From NCBI GenBank assembly GCA_030019215.1, contig JASEEZ010000004.1, positions 1 through 64,000 on the forward strand: DNA of 64,000 nucleotides. The letters are read 5' to 3'. Position 1 is the stretch's first letter, and every line of letters begins with the position of its first letter. The DNA comes from Actinomycetota bacterium (lineage in GTDB: Bacteria; Actinomycetota; Aquicultoria; Subteraquimicrobiales; UBA9087). This document shows positions 17,073 through 27,181 of the stretch, one piece after another. Position numbers and translations under genes: made by a program. The notes under the pieces were generated by a model. It did not search any database. It saw nothing but the letters and a program-made list of their open reading frames with translations, and was not told where the DNA came from.

Positions 17073-17264
17073 GCGATATTCTTAACGTCCTTAATGGGGT
17101 TTCAGTAGGTGGGGAGGCTACTGGGGCATAATATATATGCCCTTTGCATTGATGTATGTGCCATTGTTTTTTCGGTTTGCTCAAGGCGAGCTAAAAAGTT
17201 CAACTGTGTGAGGGTGAAGTACTGGAACTAGAGAAGTACAATTCGAGCAGGATTAAGGAACTTT

Positions 17265-19751
17265 ATGAACAGAACTTTAGGGAAGGATTTTCGATATATC
17301 GGTTTGTTATTGTGCTTGATTCTTTTGTTTTTTTGGAAGGCAATAAGCCTCCAAGCGGTTTTTAGTTACGGCGGTTGCGATAATACCACCATCCAATATC
17401 CCTTAAGGATTATTCTCTCCGAGGCATTGAAGTCGGGAAAAATTCCACTCTGGACCCCTTACCTTTATAATGGGTTTCCCCTTTTTGCGGAACCCCACAC
17501 AGGTGCCTTTTATCCCTTGAATCTTCTTTACGGTGTTTTACCCACACACGTTGCCTACAGTTATTCTGCCATTTTACACCTGTTTTTGGCTGGGCTCTTT
17601 ACCTATCTCTACGCGAGGGTGATTAGACTTAGACCCTCGGCCTCTTTTATTTCGGCTACGGCTTTTGCTTTTAGTGGTAGTTTGCTAGGAGAAATGGGAA
17701 ATTTTGTTAAGATTCTCACAGCAGCCTGGCTGCCTCTATTGTTTTTATTCGTTGAGCTCACCTTCCGTAGGAGGCGCCTGATATATCCTCTACTTGCAGG
17801 GGTCGTTTTGGGTTGTCAATTGTTGGCTGGCTTTCCCCAGCTTGCTTTTTACTCACTCGTCGGCGCAGTTTTTTACTATTTATTTCGCCTGGTTTGGGTT
17901 TGGAAAGATTGCAGAGATGGCAAAGAGGTTGGAAGGTTCTTACTTTTACTGATGCTTACCCTTATAGTCGGCGTCATGATCGCATCCGTCCAGCTATTGC
18001 CGACTTATGAATTGGTTAAGTTTTCCACTCGATCTGGAGGACTTTCTACAGAGTTAGGGACTACCAATGTTGGATTTGCTACGGAGTATTCGTTGCCTCC
18101 ACAACAACTGGTGACTTACCTTTTTCCTTACTTGAATATTTTAAATGCTCCGGTGTCAGTGTATGTGGGAGCACTCACAGTATTGTTTTCAGTCGGAGCT
18201 CTTATTTGTTCAAAAGATAGATATGTAAAGTTCTTCTTTTGGCTGACGCTTTTATCCGTGGTAATTGCCCTGGGAAAATATACCCCGGTTTCCTCCTTTA
18301 TATGCGGACTCCACGGGTTTAATTATTTTAGAGTGCCAGGTCGAATTTTACTCCTTGCCACTTTTGCATTTTCCATTCTGGCGGGGTTTGGTTTTGAGCT
18401 TCTGTCTAAACCTCTACAACCTGCGCAGAAACGTAGAATCACCAAATTGATTAAGTGGTTTTCTATCCTCATCTTGGTGGTCATAATCGGTATCCTCCTT
18501 GGTAGCTGCATACTTCACTTTGGCAAGGATTACATTTTAGCTAAGGCCAGGCATTACGTAGATACCCATGTCTATGGAAGACCACCCCATATCTACTCCT
18601 TAGAGCATTATTACGAGAGGATAGACCGCATCTATGCGAACCTAGTTAATCTTTTTAGTCTCGCTAACCCCTATATTTACACCCCTATACTGTTAATTCT
18701 TGCCAGCTTGCTTCTTATCTCTCAACGGCTGCGCCAAAAACTCTCCACAACCACATTCCAAAGGTTGGCCATACTCTTACTGGCGGCGGATTTCTTTATT
18801 TTTGCTTGGCAGGGCAGACTTCTGCCAGCTTTTGATATGGATAGATTTCTGCAAAAGCCCGGAGTGGTTAGGTTTTTAGAGGGAGATGCCTCTTTGTATC
18901 GAGTATATGCCTGGCCAGCGTGGGAATTGCGGAAAGAAGTTTATGAGGATAAGTTATATCCAGGTTATCACTTTGTTGCTAATACACTGCAACCGGATAC
19001 CAATATGAGATTTCATATCTCTAGCCCCAGTGGTTATATTGGGCTTATGCCTCAGCGACAGAAGAATCTCATCGATTTGGTTGAGAGAACAAGCTATGTT
19101 TCCGAAGAGAAAAAGCTTGCCTATCTACCTCGATTTTCTAAACTACTCGGTATGCTAAATGTCAAATATGTGATTTCTCCTCAAAAGGTAAAATCCGATG
19201 GCTTTCAATTAGCGTATGACGCTGAGGAGAATGGCATCGAAGTAAACATCTACAAAAACAGAGATTTTCTGCCTAGAGCATTCATCGTTTCTCGAGTGGA
19301 AGTTATCAAAGAGGAGGCCCAAATTCTTGAAAGGTTAAAAAACAGCCAATTCAACCCCCAAGAAAGTGTTGTTCTGGAGGAAAAACCTTCATTAACTTTT
19401 GAAAATGTCGATAATATAAGCAAAGAATCTAGGGTTAAAATTGTAACGTATTCTCCAAACAAGGTAGTCGTCGAGGCCGATCTTGCGCAAAGCGGTCTCT
19501 TGGTTTTATCCGATAGTTACTATCCTGGCTGGAAAACATACATTGATGGCCAAGAAGGCAAGATTTATCGAGCGAATTACTGTTTGCGTGCTGTAGAGTT
19601 AAAGAAGGGTTCTCATATAGTGACTTTTCTTTACAAGTCACTATCGTTTAAAATGGGAGCTTATATTAGCATAGCAGCTTTACTGGTAGTGCTTGGTTTG
19701 GGAGCGTTAGATATAAGTGGAAAGTGGAGTGGCAAGCAGACAACACATTAA
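17265..19751 (+). CDS. YfhO-family multi-spanning membrane protein
   Basis: 828 residues with about 12 or more hydrophobic segments in the first 520 and a soluble C-terminal domain of about 270, followed by a last membrane segment. GGCDNTTIQYPLR near the start and IPLWTPYLYNGFPLFAEPHT are typical of the YfhO family, GT-C-like proteins linked in some bacteria to glycosylation of cell-wall polymers. The C-terminal domain contains LVLSDSYYPGWKTYIDG, common in this family. It opens a same-strand polysaccharide cluster; the next gene starts 17 bp after its stop. The ATG at 17265 has AAGGAA upstream. The donor and acceptor are unknown. Confidence 0.8.
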   Translation: MNRTLGKDFRYIGLLLCLILLFFWKAISLQAVFSYGGCDNTTIQYPLRIILSEALKSGKIPLWTPYLYNGFPLFAEPHTGAFYPLNLLYGVLPTHVAYSYSAILHLFLAGLFTYLYARVIRLRPSASFISATAFAFSGSLLGEMGNFVKILTAAWLPLLFLFVELTFRRRRLIYPLLAGVVLGCQLLAGFPQLAFYSLVGAVFYYLFRLVWVWKDCRDGKEVGRFLLLLMLTLIVGVMIASVQLLPTYELVKFSTRSGGLSTELGTTNVGFATEYSLPPQQLVTYLFPYLNILNAPVSVYVGALTVLFSVGALICSKDRYVKFFFWLTLLSVVIALGKYTPVSSFICGLHGFNYFRVPGRILLLATFAFSILAGFGFELLSKPLQPAQKRRITKLIKWFSILILVVIIGILLGSCILHFGKDYILAKARHYVDTHVYGRPPHIYSLEHYYERIDRIYANLVNLFSLANPYIYTPILLILASLLLISQRLRQKLSTTTFQRLAILLLAADFFIFAWQGRLLPAFDMDRFLQKPGVVRFLEGDASLYRVYAWPAWELRKEVYEDKLYPGYHFVANTLQPDTNMRFHISSPSGYIGLMPQRQKNLIDLVERTSYVSEEKKLAYLPRFSKLLGMLNVKYVISPQKVKSDGFQLAYDAEENGIEVNIYKNRDFLPRAFIVSRVEVIKEEAQILERLKNSQFNPQESVVLEEKPSLTFENVDNISKESRVKIVTYSPNKVVVEADLAQSGLLVLSDSYYPGWKTYIDGQEGKIYRANYCLRAVELKKGSHIVTFLYKSLSFKMGAYISIAALLVVLGLGALDISGKWSGKQTTH

Positions 19752-19768
19752 AGCGAGAAACTAATTTA

Positions 19769-20419
19769 ATGGTGAATTCCTTGGAAGAAACAAAATACGT
19801 GAAACTTCCCATGGCTAAAATAATTTTCGATAAAGTCCTTGCGGTGTTGTTGCTCGTTCTTTTTTCGCCGTTGTCTTTGTTAATTTGTTTGGCAATAAAA
19901 CTCGAAGGCTTTCTCGTGCTGGAAAACAGAGGCCCCATCATTCATCAAGAACAAAGAGTTAGCCAGGGTAGAGTTTTTAGCCTGTATAAATTTCGGATTC
20001 TTAAGTTGAGTGCTGTTGAAGAAATCCAGAGAGGAAAGCGTCCGAAGGATGTTGAAAACCGTCGTGAAAATTTGACAAACGTAGGGAGGATGCTGAAGAA
20101 GATAGGTCTCGATGAGATCCCTCAGTATTGGAACATCTTGAAGGGGGATATGAGCTTTGTGGGGCCGCGTCCGAAGCCGGTTGCCGAGTACCAAAAAGAG
20201 ATTGCCAAAGGAATTTATCGCCGCAAAGTAATTAGGGCTGGTCTTTCTGGGCCAGCTCAAGTAATGAAGGGAACCAATCGCACTCATGAAGATGAGCTGA
20301 AAGCCGATTTAGAATACATTCATCAGTGTCGGACTTTGTCTGCTTGGAAAATACTATTGATAGACCTTGGAGTTTTGGCTAAGACGATCAAAGTGCTATT
20401 TAAACGAGTGGGAGAGTGA
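19769..20419 (+). CDS. Undecaprenyl-phosphate sugar phosphotransferase (bacterial sugar transferase family)
   Basis: About 216 residues. One N-terminal membrane hairpin (about residues 12-40) precedes the catalytic domain, with RGPIIHQEQRVSQGRVFSLYKF, KKIGLDEIPQYWNILKG and MSFVGPRPKP, the conserved elements of monotopic phosphoglycosyl transferases. It would start a glycan on the polyprenyl carrier. KFRIL replaces the usual KFRTM. The frame extends upstream to a GTG at 19724 overlapping the YfhO gene; I chose the ATG at 19769 because it does not overlap, though neither has a strong ribosome site. A larger enzyme of the same family is at 42198, so two glycans may be initiated separately. Confidence 0.82.
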   Translation: MVNSLEETKYVKLPMAKIIFDKVLAVLLLVLFSPLSLLICLAIKLEGFLVLENRGPIIHQEQRVSQGRVFSLYKFRILKLSAVEEIQRGKRPKDVENRRENLTNVGRMLKKIGLDEIPQYWNILKGDMSFVGPRPKPVAEYQKEIAKGIYRRKVIRAGLSGPAQVMKGTNRTHEDELKADLEYIHQCRTLSAWKILLIDLGVLAKTIKVLFKRVGE

Positions 20420-20551
20420 TTTAATTTGTTCTTGAGGTTCAGACCACACAAAAAGGAAAACACTTAGTTAAAGGAGCCTCTTAGTGCTCGGTTTTGGATT
20501 GTTAGATATTTTACGTAAGAAAATTGGTTCGAGTGAACAAGGGAGTGCGGC

Positions 20552-22033
20552 GTGGATACACTAGAGACGGGTATTGCGGGGACTGCTCGAACAGTCTCAA
20601 AAAATTTCGCCGTTTTAACGAGTGCCCACATATTGGCTAAGTTTATCGGGCTGGGATTGTTTGTTTGTCTTGCCCGTTATTTGGGAGCTGTTAATTTAGG
20701 GAAGTATTCATTTGCGGTTGCCTTTACGGGTATGTTTGTTGTTTTGGCCGATTTGGGTATTAATGTTTTGATTGTCAGAGAAGTTGCTCGCCACAAGAAG
20801 GAAGCAACAAAATATCTTAGTAACGTTATTGTACCCAAGATCATTCTGCTACTGGTGGTTTATTCGGCCATCTTTGTAGTAGCAAGCATTATTCCCATCC
20901 CTATGATTACCCGTCGTTTGGTTTACCTCATTGGATTATATCTTTTATTCACCGCTCTTGCCGAAACTGGATACTCTTTCTTCCGGGCGTACGAAAAAAT
21001 GGAATATGAGGCATTTACCTCGGTATTTTGCCGGTCGATAGCTCTTTTGTTGGTTGTTTTGGTATTAGTGAGAGGTTATGGAATTATTGAAGTGGGCTGG
21101 GCTTTTCTAGCTGTTGGTATAGTGAATATTTTGATTGTTAGCTATCTACTAATTAGACACATTGGAAAACCCACATTGGAAATTGATTTTGGTTTTATTT
21201 CCACTTTGATTAAAGCAGCGGTTCCGCTTGGCGTGATTTCTTTTGTGTACACCATTTATTTTCACGTCGATTCCGTGATGCTGGAGGTAATGAAAGGCGA
21301 AGCGGTGGTGGGTTGGTATAATGCTGCGTACAGGCTTATGGAGAGCCTTACTTTTATACCCGCCATGCTTGCTGCGGCTCTATTTCCTGTTTTCTCTCGA
21401 TATTATCCTAGCGCAAGTGAATCCTTAATTAATATTTCCGAGAAAGCTATCAAGTTTTTAATCATAGTTATTTTACCTATCTGTTTTGGGGCAACTTTCC
21501 TGGCAAGGAAGCTTATATTTGTGATTTATGCATCTAATTTTGAGAATTCAATACTAGCTTTACAGATATTGATTTGGGCTTTGGCCTTAGTTTCTTTAAA
21601 CTATATCTTGGGCAATCTCTTGGTCGCGATAAATAGACAAGTAACGATGATGTATATAGTTGCCGGCGCACTAGCATTGAATGTGGGACTAAACCTACTG
21701 CTAATTCCGAGATTTAGCCTTATAGGGTCGGCCGTAGCAACGGTTGTTTCTGAAATAATGGTGGTAGGTTTAGCTTTTTATTTTATAACTCAATGTCTTG
21801 CAAGCCTGCGGATATATGCTCAGGTCTGGAAACCACTTTTGGGCTGTCTATTGATGTGCGGTTTCATTTATTTTGTGCCTGGTCTTAGTATTTGGATTGT
21901 AATCCCAGGAGCAGCTTTTCTGTACTTCGCCGGTCTTTTGATTTTGGGGGCGATTACAGAGCAGGATAGGTTGTTAATTAGACAGATCCTTTGGCCATCT
22001 GCTATGGATTTAAAGAACCCTGGCAGGAAATGA
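20552..22033 (+). CDS. Wzx-type polysaccharide flippase
   Basis: 493 residues, nearly all hydrophobic, with about 13-14 predicted membrane segments. The N-terminal region (TSAHILAKFIGLGLFVCLARYLGAV split over two helices) and the repeated small and aromatic patterns fit the MATE-like polysaccharide biosynthesis/export family. Its role would be to turn lipid-linked oligosaccharide across the membrane. It starts with GTG behind GGGAG and is followed after 37 bp by a methyltransferase, in a same-strand glycan cluster. No sugar specificity can be read. Confidence 0.85.
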   Translation: MDTLETGIAGTARTVSKNFAVLTSAHILAKFIGLGLFVCLARYLGAVNLGKYSFAVAFTGMFVVLADLGINVLIVREVARHKKEATKYLSNVIVPKIILLLVVYSAIFVVASIIPIPMITRRLVYLIGLYLLFTALAETGYSFFRAYEKMEYEAFTSVFCRSIALLLVVLVLVRGYGIIEVGWAFLAVGIVNILIVSYLLIRHIGKPTLEIDFGFISTLIKAAVPLGVISFVYTIYFHVDSVMLEVMKGEAVVGWYNAAYRLMESLTFIPAMLAAALFPVFSRYYPSASESLINISEKAIKFLIIVILPICFGATFLARKLIFVIYASNFENSILALQILIWALALVSLNYILGNLLVAINRQVTMMYIVAGALALNVGLNLLLIPRFSLIGSAVATVVSEIMVVGLAFYFITQCLASLRIYAQVWKPLLGCLLMCGFIYFVPGLSIWIVIPGAAFLYFAGLLILGAITEQDRLLIRQILWPSAMDLKNPGRK

Positions 22034-22070
22034 TATTTTGTTAGTAGGACTTAAAGGAAAGGAGTCTCCC

Positions 22071-22778
22071 TTGCCTAATTATTCAAACTTTGACCCAAAT
22101 TCTTACAGGTCGCATCAGAAGATATTACAAATGGTTGGGAAGGATAAAAAGGTACTAGAGGTTGGGTGTGCTACTGGGTATATCTCTAAGCGCTTGCAGG
22201 AGAATGGTTGTACTGTGGTGGGCGTTGAAATTGATCGAGAATCTGCCCTGGAAGCACGCAAGTACTGTAACGAAGTGATTGTGGGGAATGTTGAGATGCT
22301 GATAGACCTCGGTTATCCAGAGGATTTCTTTGATGTCGTATGTTTTGGAGATGTATTAGAGCACCTCAAAGATCCACAAGTAGTGTTACGAAATTTAAGG
22401 AGGTACTTAAGAGGCGGAGGCTACATAGTTGTTTCTGTGCCGAATATTGCAAATTGGGCAATTCGTTTTCATTTGCTTTTTGGTAGATTTAACTATCAGA
22501 GCGGTGGAATCCTGGATGATTCCCACCTGCGCTTCTTTACCTTAAGAACGATAAGAAATCTGATTGAAGATGCTGGATTTAAGGTTGTCAAGCTGGATGT
22601 CACCCCAGGTCTTGAGGATTTTTTTCTTTGGAAGTACGCGGTTACTTTGCCTGCTAGGGTGATTGAAAGGGTGTTCCATTTTAGATTCCATGACTGTATT
22701 GCCTATTATATTGCGCGCCTCTACAAGCGATTATTTGCTCAACAGTTCTTGATTCAAGCCCAAAAAGTAACGAGGTGA
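22071..22778 (+). CDS. Class I SAM-dependent methyltransferase
   Basis: 235 residues. Motif I is LEVGCATGYISKRL, followed by VVGVEIDRESA and an acidic motif IV-like region FFDVVCFGDVLEHLKDP. These fit the small-molecule or sugar methyltransferases often found in O-antigen clusters. The start is TTG at 22071, which has AAAGGAG 8 bp upstream; a TTG at 22038 in frame has none. The acceptor is unknown. It ends 6 bp before the radical SAM gene. Confidence 0.8.
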   Translation: MPNYSNFDPNSYRSHQKILQMVGKDKKVLEVGCATGYISKRLQENGCTVVGVEIDRESALEARKYCNEVIVGNVEMLIDLGYPEDFFDVVCFGDVLEHLKDPQVVLRNLRRYLRGGGYIVVSVPNIANWAIRFHLLFGRFNYQSGGILDDSHLRFFTLRTIRNLIEDAGFKVVKLDVTPGLEDFFLWKYAVTLPARVIERVFHFRFHDCIAYYIARLYKRLFAQQFLIQAQKVTR

Positions 22779-22784
22779 TATTCA

Positions 22785-24205
22785 ATGAGGGTAGCTCTTA
22801 TTGACGCGATCAATCCGGCTTCCCCGCGGGATGCAATTTTGCCTCCTCTTGGACTGGCGTACATTGCTTCTTACCTCCAAAAGCATAGCAGTTCGTGGAA
22901 GTAAAAATCTTTATTAATAGCGATGATGTCATAAGACGATTGCAGGAATGGAGACCCAACATTGTCGGAATCTCTAGCGTGACTCAGAATTTCAATATAG
23001 CAACAAATCTAGGCAAAAAGATAAAGTTGAGATTCGATGTTCCTATTTTTGTTGGAGGTCATCATATCACCGCCTTGCCTCACTCGCTACCTAGTTGTTT
23101 TGATGTGGGGGTTTTGGGTGAGGGAGAACAAACTATGTTGGAACTCATTACTACCTACGAGAGACATGGACTGGGCAAACAAGGGTTAAAACGAATTGCA
23201 GGAATAGCTTTTCACGATAAAAGTGAGACAAGAATCACAGAGGGAAGGAAGCTTATTCGGCCACTGGATAGAATCCCTTTTCCAGCGAGAAAGCTATTAA
23301 TGATAAAAGAAGGCACTCACATTATGACTTCTAGAGGATGTCCTTACCGGTGCTCTTTTTGCTCTTCATCAAGGTTTTGGAAAACAACTAGATTTTTCTC
23401 TGCGCCGTATGTTTTAGATGAGATTAAGCACCTTGTCCAAGAATATGGCATTACAAATATTAATATCTATGATGATTTGTTCATGGCGGATCGAAAAAGA
23501 TTAAGAGAGATTGCAAGATTGATTGAGCAAGAGGAATTGTTAAAGAATGTTTCATTTTCTTGCCTTGCAAGAGCTGATCTGATAGATTCCGAGGTTTGTG
23601 AGCTTCTTAAAGGTATGGGCGTAAAGTCGATAGGTTTTGGCTTCGAATCCTGTTCAGATAAAATGCTTTCGTATTTGAAAAAAGGTACCGTCACGGTTAA
23701 AGCAAATAAGCAAGCCTTAGATATCTGCAAGAATTATGGATTAGTGGTTTCTGCTTCGTTTATTATAGGTTCTCCAGGGGAAACGAAGGTAGACATACAG
23801 GCAACCTTGGATTTTATTAAAAGCAGCAGTCTCGATGAGCTTGATATTTATGTTCTCACTCCTTTGCCTGGGACAGAGGTTTGGGAATATGCAAAAGAAA
23901 AAGGAATGGTTACTGGGCAGATGGATTGGAGCATATTGAATGTAGAATCATTCAATTCAGAAAAGGGTCTTATATTGACAGATAGGTTGGGTAGGGAGGA
24001 ATTTTACGAGTTTTATTTGGAGTTTTGCCGAGAGCGGGATAAGCGGAAGCGTCTGTATACTCGCAGATATGCGGAAAAATTAAGAGTGAAAGACATATTT
24101 TCGCGTTCTAATATTAGAAAAGCTTTAGCAGATCCAAAGAAGGCAGCTTTGATTTTTAGAGATTTTCTTCTCTCTCGAATTCTCAGAAAGCGAGCTAGGA
24201 AGTGA
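22785..24205 (+). pseudogene. B12-binding-domain radical SAM protein, frameshifted
   Basis: The gene begins at ATG 22785 behind GAGGTG, with MRVALIDAINPASPRDAILP and PPLGLAYIASYLQKH, the start of a cobalamin-binding domain. This frame ends at 22905. The rest continues in another frame from about 22892: EVKIFINSDDVIRRLQEW, then a radical SAM core with SRGCPYRCSFCSS (CX3CX2C), to 24205. One missing T near 22891-22893 would rejoin the frames into about 473 residues. Such enzymes often catalyse methyl transfer or lipid and sugar modifications in surface clusters. It is either a recent pseudogene or an assembly error. The downstream part is otherwise undamaged. Confidence 0.82.
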
Positions 24206-25212
24206 GGGTGTCAGCCCAGACTGAAGATTTGATAAGCATAATAATCCCTAATTATAATGGAAAAGAATTCCTGGGAGCCTGCCTAGATTCTTTAAGGAAG
24301 CAAGCCTACAAGGATTTTGAAATCATCCTCGTGGATAATGGTTCAACTGATGGCTCTGTGGATTTTGTTAAGCAAAATTACCCCGAGGCAAAAATCATCT
24401 CGCTTCCAACCAATAAAGGTTTTGCTTATGCGGTCAATACTGGGATTCGCGAGTCGCAAGGCGAGTACATCGCACTTTTGAACAATGATACCGAGGCAGA
24501 CCCTCACTGGCTGGAGGAGTTGTGCAAGGGATTGGAGAACAATCTGGAAGCAGGTTTTTGTGCCTCCAAAACCCTCTTTTTTCATAATAGGGATGTTATC
24601 AATTCTGCTGGTCTGGCTTACCATATGGATGGAACCGCTGGCGATGTAGGATATGGAGAGTTGGATGAAGGACAATATGATGAGCGGCAGAAAGTATTTG
24701 GAGCCTCCGGGGTGGCGGTCATATATAGGAGAGAGATGCTCAAGGACGTAGGATTGTTCGATGAGGACTTTTTTGCGTTTTATGAGGATGTGGACTTAAG
24801 TTTTCGTGCCCAGCTCTGTGGTTATCAATGCATTTATCAGCCAAAGGCGGTGGTTTATCACGTGGGCGGGGGTACGATTTCGCCCAAAAATCCTAAAAAC
24901 CGGTTTTTATGTGATAGAAACCTCATCTACGTCTTGATTAAAAATTTACCCACAAAATTGTTCATTAAATATCTGCCATCTATCCTCATTTATCAGATCG
25001 CATCAGCGGTGTATCTTTTCAAGTACGGATTTACTTTTGGAGTTAGCTCCATTTTGGGTAAATTTGCTGGTGTTTTCTCCATTTTAAAGTTGATGAAGCG
25101 AAGGAAAATTATTCAACGGCGAAGAGCTGTTTCTGTTGAATACATAGCCTCTTTGTTAACTAAATCTCTGGGACTGAAACGAAAGGCCAGATTAGGTGAA
25201 AATAGGCATTGA
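24202..25212 (+). CDS. Family 2 glycosyltransferase
   Basis: 336 residues. The GT-A nucleotide-sugar domain is visible: ISIIIPNYNGKEFLGACL at the N-terminus, VDNGSTDGSVD, ALLNNDTEADPHWLEEL (metal-binding acidic motif) and FFAFYEDVDLSFRAQL. The C-terminal third has hydrophobic and basic segments that probably attach it to the membrane. This matches rhamnosyltransferase-like GT2 enzymes. Its GTG start overlaps the previous stop (GTGA) and its end overlaps the next gene by 17 bp, so it is translationally coupled on both sides. Confidence 0.88.
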   Translation: MRVSAQTEDLISIIIPNYNGKEFLGACLDSLRKQAYKDFEIILVDNGSTDGSVDFVKQNYPEAKIISLPTNKGFAYAVNTGIRESQGEYIALLNNDTEADPHWLEELCKGLENNLEAGFCASKTLFFHNRDVINSAGLAYHMDGTAGDVGYGELDEGQYDERQKVFGASGVAVIYRREMLKDVGLFDEDFFAFYEDVDLSFRAQLCGYQCIYQPKAVVYHVGGGTISPKNPKNRFLCDRNLIYVLIKNLPTKLFIKYLPSILIYQIASAVYLFKYGFTFGVSSILGKFAGVFSILKLMKRRKIIQRRRAVSVEYIASLLTKSLGLKRKARLGENRH

Positions 25213-26326
25213 TATATCTTCGGCGGTTAATCAGCAGGCTGGTATAGGTCGCTACACCTATTACCTTGTTGAACATCTTCTCAAGATGGATACTCAGAAT
25301 GAGTATACCTTGTTCTATTATTACACCGGTGAAGACAGAAAATTATTTGAGGGCTATCCGAATGTGGTTCGAAAGGCAACTCGCATCCCAGGGCGCCTTT
25401 TGAGGCTGGGATACCTGAGCTTAAGCAAATTACACCTATCTGCCGATTTTCTGGTCGATGATGTCGACCTTTTTCACTCCCCGGACTGTGTTCTACCACC
25501 TCTGCGGGTTAAATCAATTGTCACCATTCACGATCTGGCTTCCATTTTGTTTCCCCAATACTATACGGCTATCAACCGAAGCTACCTTAAATTCATGGTT
25601 CCCCAATCTGCCAGACAAGCTGAAAAAATTATTGTGGATTCGGAGGCCACGAAAAACGATGCCGTTAACCTGCTTAAAGTGCCAACCTCAAAAATTAAGG
25701 TAATTTATCCTGGCGTGGACAAAAAGTTTCGAAGGGTTGAGAGAGAGGAAATAGTTGCAATTAAACAAAGATATCAGCTGCCTGACAAATATATCTTGTT
25801 TGTCGGAACCATCCAACCCCGGAAGAATTTGGCCACTCTAGTCGATGCGTTTTCCCTGTTAAAAAGAGACAAAGATTTTGATTGGGAATTGATAGTTGCG
25901 GGGCCAAAAGGATGGCTTTACCGTGATCTATTTCAGAGGATAGAGCAGCTCGAATTAAGCAGGGATGTAATCTTTTTGGACTTTGTTCCAGGGGAAGATT
26001 TGCCTGCACTTTACAATGGTGCAGATATATTCGTATATCCCTCTTTGTATGAAGGTTTTGGACTTCCTGTGCTGGAAGCTATGGCCTGTGGTACCCCAGT
26101 CATCTGCTCTAATGTCTCTTCCTTGCCGGAAATAGTGGGCGATGCAGCTATTTTAGTGGATCCTTATTTTGTGGAAGGATTGTCGCAAGCCATATATTCC
26201 CTTCTTATGGACAACAATAAAAGGGGAGAGCTAAGGGAGAAGGGGCTGAAGAGAGCCCGGATGTTTTCTTGGGAGAAGGCAGCATCTGAGGTTCTGGAGG
26301 TCTACCGAGAGATTTACGACAAGTAG
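25196..26326 (+). CDS. Family 4 glycosyltransferase
   Basis: 376 residues with the GT-B two-domain fold. The N-terminus has [20 protein letters not shown], the middle [17 protein letters not shown], and the C-terminal donor site [19 protein letters not shown] with the E-x7-E pattern. It transfers a sugar from a nucleotide donor in the cytoplasm. It overlaps the GT2 gene by 17 bp. Fragments resembling its 5' end recur at 26519 and 27521 and a full paralogue lies at 28911, so this family has duplicated and decayed locally. Confidence 0.9.
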   Translation: MKIGIDISSAVNQQAGIGRYTYYLVEHLLKMDTQNEYTLFYYYTGEDRKLFEGYPNVVRKATRIPGRLLRLGYLSLSKLHLSADFLVDDVDLFHSPDCVLPPLRVKSIVTIHDLASILFPQYYTAINRSYLKFMVPQSARQAEKIIVDSEATKNDAVNLLKVPTSKIKVIYPGVDKKFRRVEREEIVAIKQRYQLPDKYILFVGTIQPRKNLATLVDAFSLLKRDKDFDWELIVAGPKGWLYRDLFQRIEQLELSRDVIFLDFVPGEDLPALYNGADIFVYPSLYEGFGLPVLEAMACGTPVICSNVSSLPEIVGDAAILVDPYFVEGLSQAIYSLLMDNNKRGELREKGLKRARMFSWEKAASEVLEVYREIYDK

Positions 26327-26331
26327 CTTAG

Positions 26332-26436
26332 GTTATCTCAATATGCGGGAAAGAGGAGTGCTCCGATCGCAAGTGCATGGATTCAATAACTCCGGAGGAA
26401 GTTATAGCTGCAGCGGAGAAGTTCTTGAGTGGTTAG
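26332..26436 (+). pseudogene. C-terminal remnant of a GT9 heptosyltransferase gene
   Basis: About 34 codons with no start. The peptide ends in SICGKEECSDRKCMD then SITPEEVIAAAEKFLSG and a stop. This resembles the end of the intact heptosyltransferase at 37097 (KCRKDDCMRAITVEDVMEAA). The Cys pattern and the CMxxITxEEV signature are typical of this family's C-terminus. It lies just after the GT4 gene. Confidence 0.65.
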
Positions 26437-26518
26437 CTGACCTTAGCGATGATAGCATTGGAGTCTTTTTTTGCAGGTATAAATCTAATGTTAATGAGTG
26501 AGCAAAGAGGTCTAGTTT

Positions 26519-26578
26519 ATGCGAATAGGTTTTGATGCCAGACCAATAGGATGGAGTGGAGTTGGAAGTCAAAAATAG
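26519..26578 (+). pseudogene. 5' remnant of a GT4 glycosyltransferase gene
   Basis: Twenty codons starting with ATG encode MRIGFDARPIGWSGVGSQK and then a stop. The first 16 residues match the start of the intact GT4 enzyme at 28911 (MRIGFDARMIEWGGVGTY). Similarity ends abruptly, about 70 bp before the MntA/HepT module. Confidence 0.7.
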
Positions 26579-26647
26579 CTTCAAGATACCCTTTTCTATG
26601 TGATATTATGATATAAATCGTATTAAAAGCAACGGAAAAGGAAAGTT

Positions 26648-27181
26648 ATGATTAAATTTAAGAAAATAGAGCATGACCCAAGGAAGTACTTCCCAAAGCT
26701 TATTGAAATGCTCAATAAGGACAAAGATATAATAGCAGTTTACATTTTTGGTTCCTATGCTTCGAATAACATTGGACCCTTGAGCGATGTAGACATTGCT
26801 GTTTTGCTTGACAGGCAGTTTCCCAAAGATAAGTATTTTGACAAGCAATTAGACCTTATTGGTGAGATTGCTCACATTCTTCAGACTGATGAAGTAGATG
26901 TAGTGATACTTAACCGAGCTCCAGTTGATTTTCAATACTCGATAATAAGAAAAAGTAAACTTCTATTAAAGAGAGATGAGCCCCAACGAGTAAATTTTGA
27001 GACAAAAGTCACCGATAAATATCTCGATACTCAAAGAATAAGAGACGAGTACTATAGCTTCCTCCACAAGCGGATTAAAGAGGGGAGAATGACAAGTGAG
27101 CATCGACTTCACAAGTATCAACAATCGTTTAGAAAAGCTCAAAGAATGTTTGGAGAAGCTAAAACCAGTAAGCGCAGTTAG
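26648..27181 (+). CDS. mntA: MntA-type minimal nucleotidyltransferase (antitoxin of HepT/MntA TA)
   Basis: 177 residues. The nucleotidyltransferase motif GSYASNNIGPLSDVDIAV fits GSX10DXD. In characterised HepT/MntA pairs this protein adds AMP residues to a tyrosine of the HEPN toxin and so disarms it. Residues after about 148 (from the MTSEHRLHK segment) overlap the downstream gene by 86 bp in another frame, which is longer than the usual short overlap, so the natural stop may have been lost. It is A/T-rich and lies between glycosyltransferase fragments, indicating insertion as a module. Confidence 0.85.
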   Translation: MIKFKKIEHDPRKYFPKLIEMLNKDKDIIAVYIFGSYASNNIGPLSDVDIAVLLDRQFPKDKYFDKQLDLIGEIAHILQTDEVDVVILNRAPVDFQYSIIRKSKLLLKRDEPQRVNFETKVTDKYLDTQRIRDEYYSFLHKRIKEGRMTSEHRLHKYQQSFRKAQRMFGEAKTSKRS

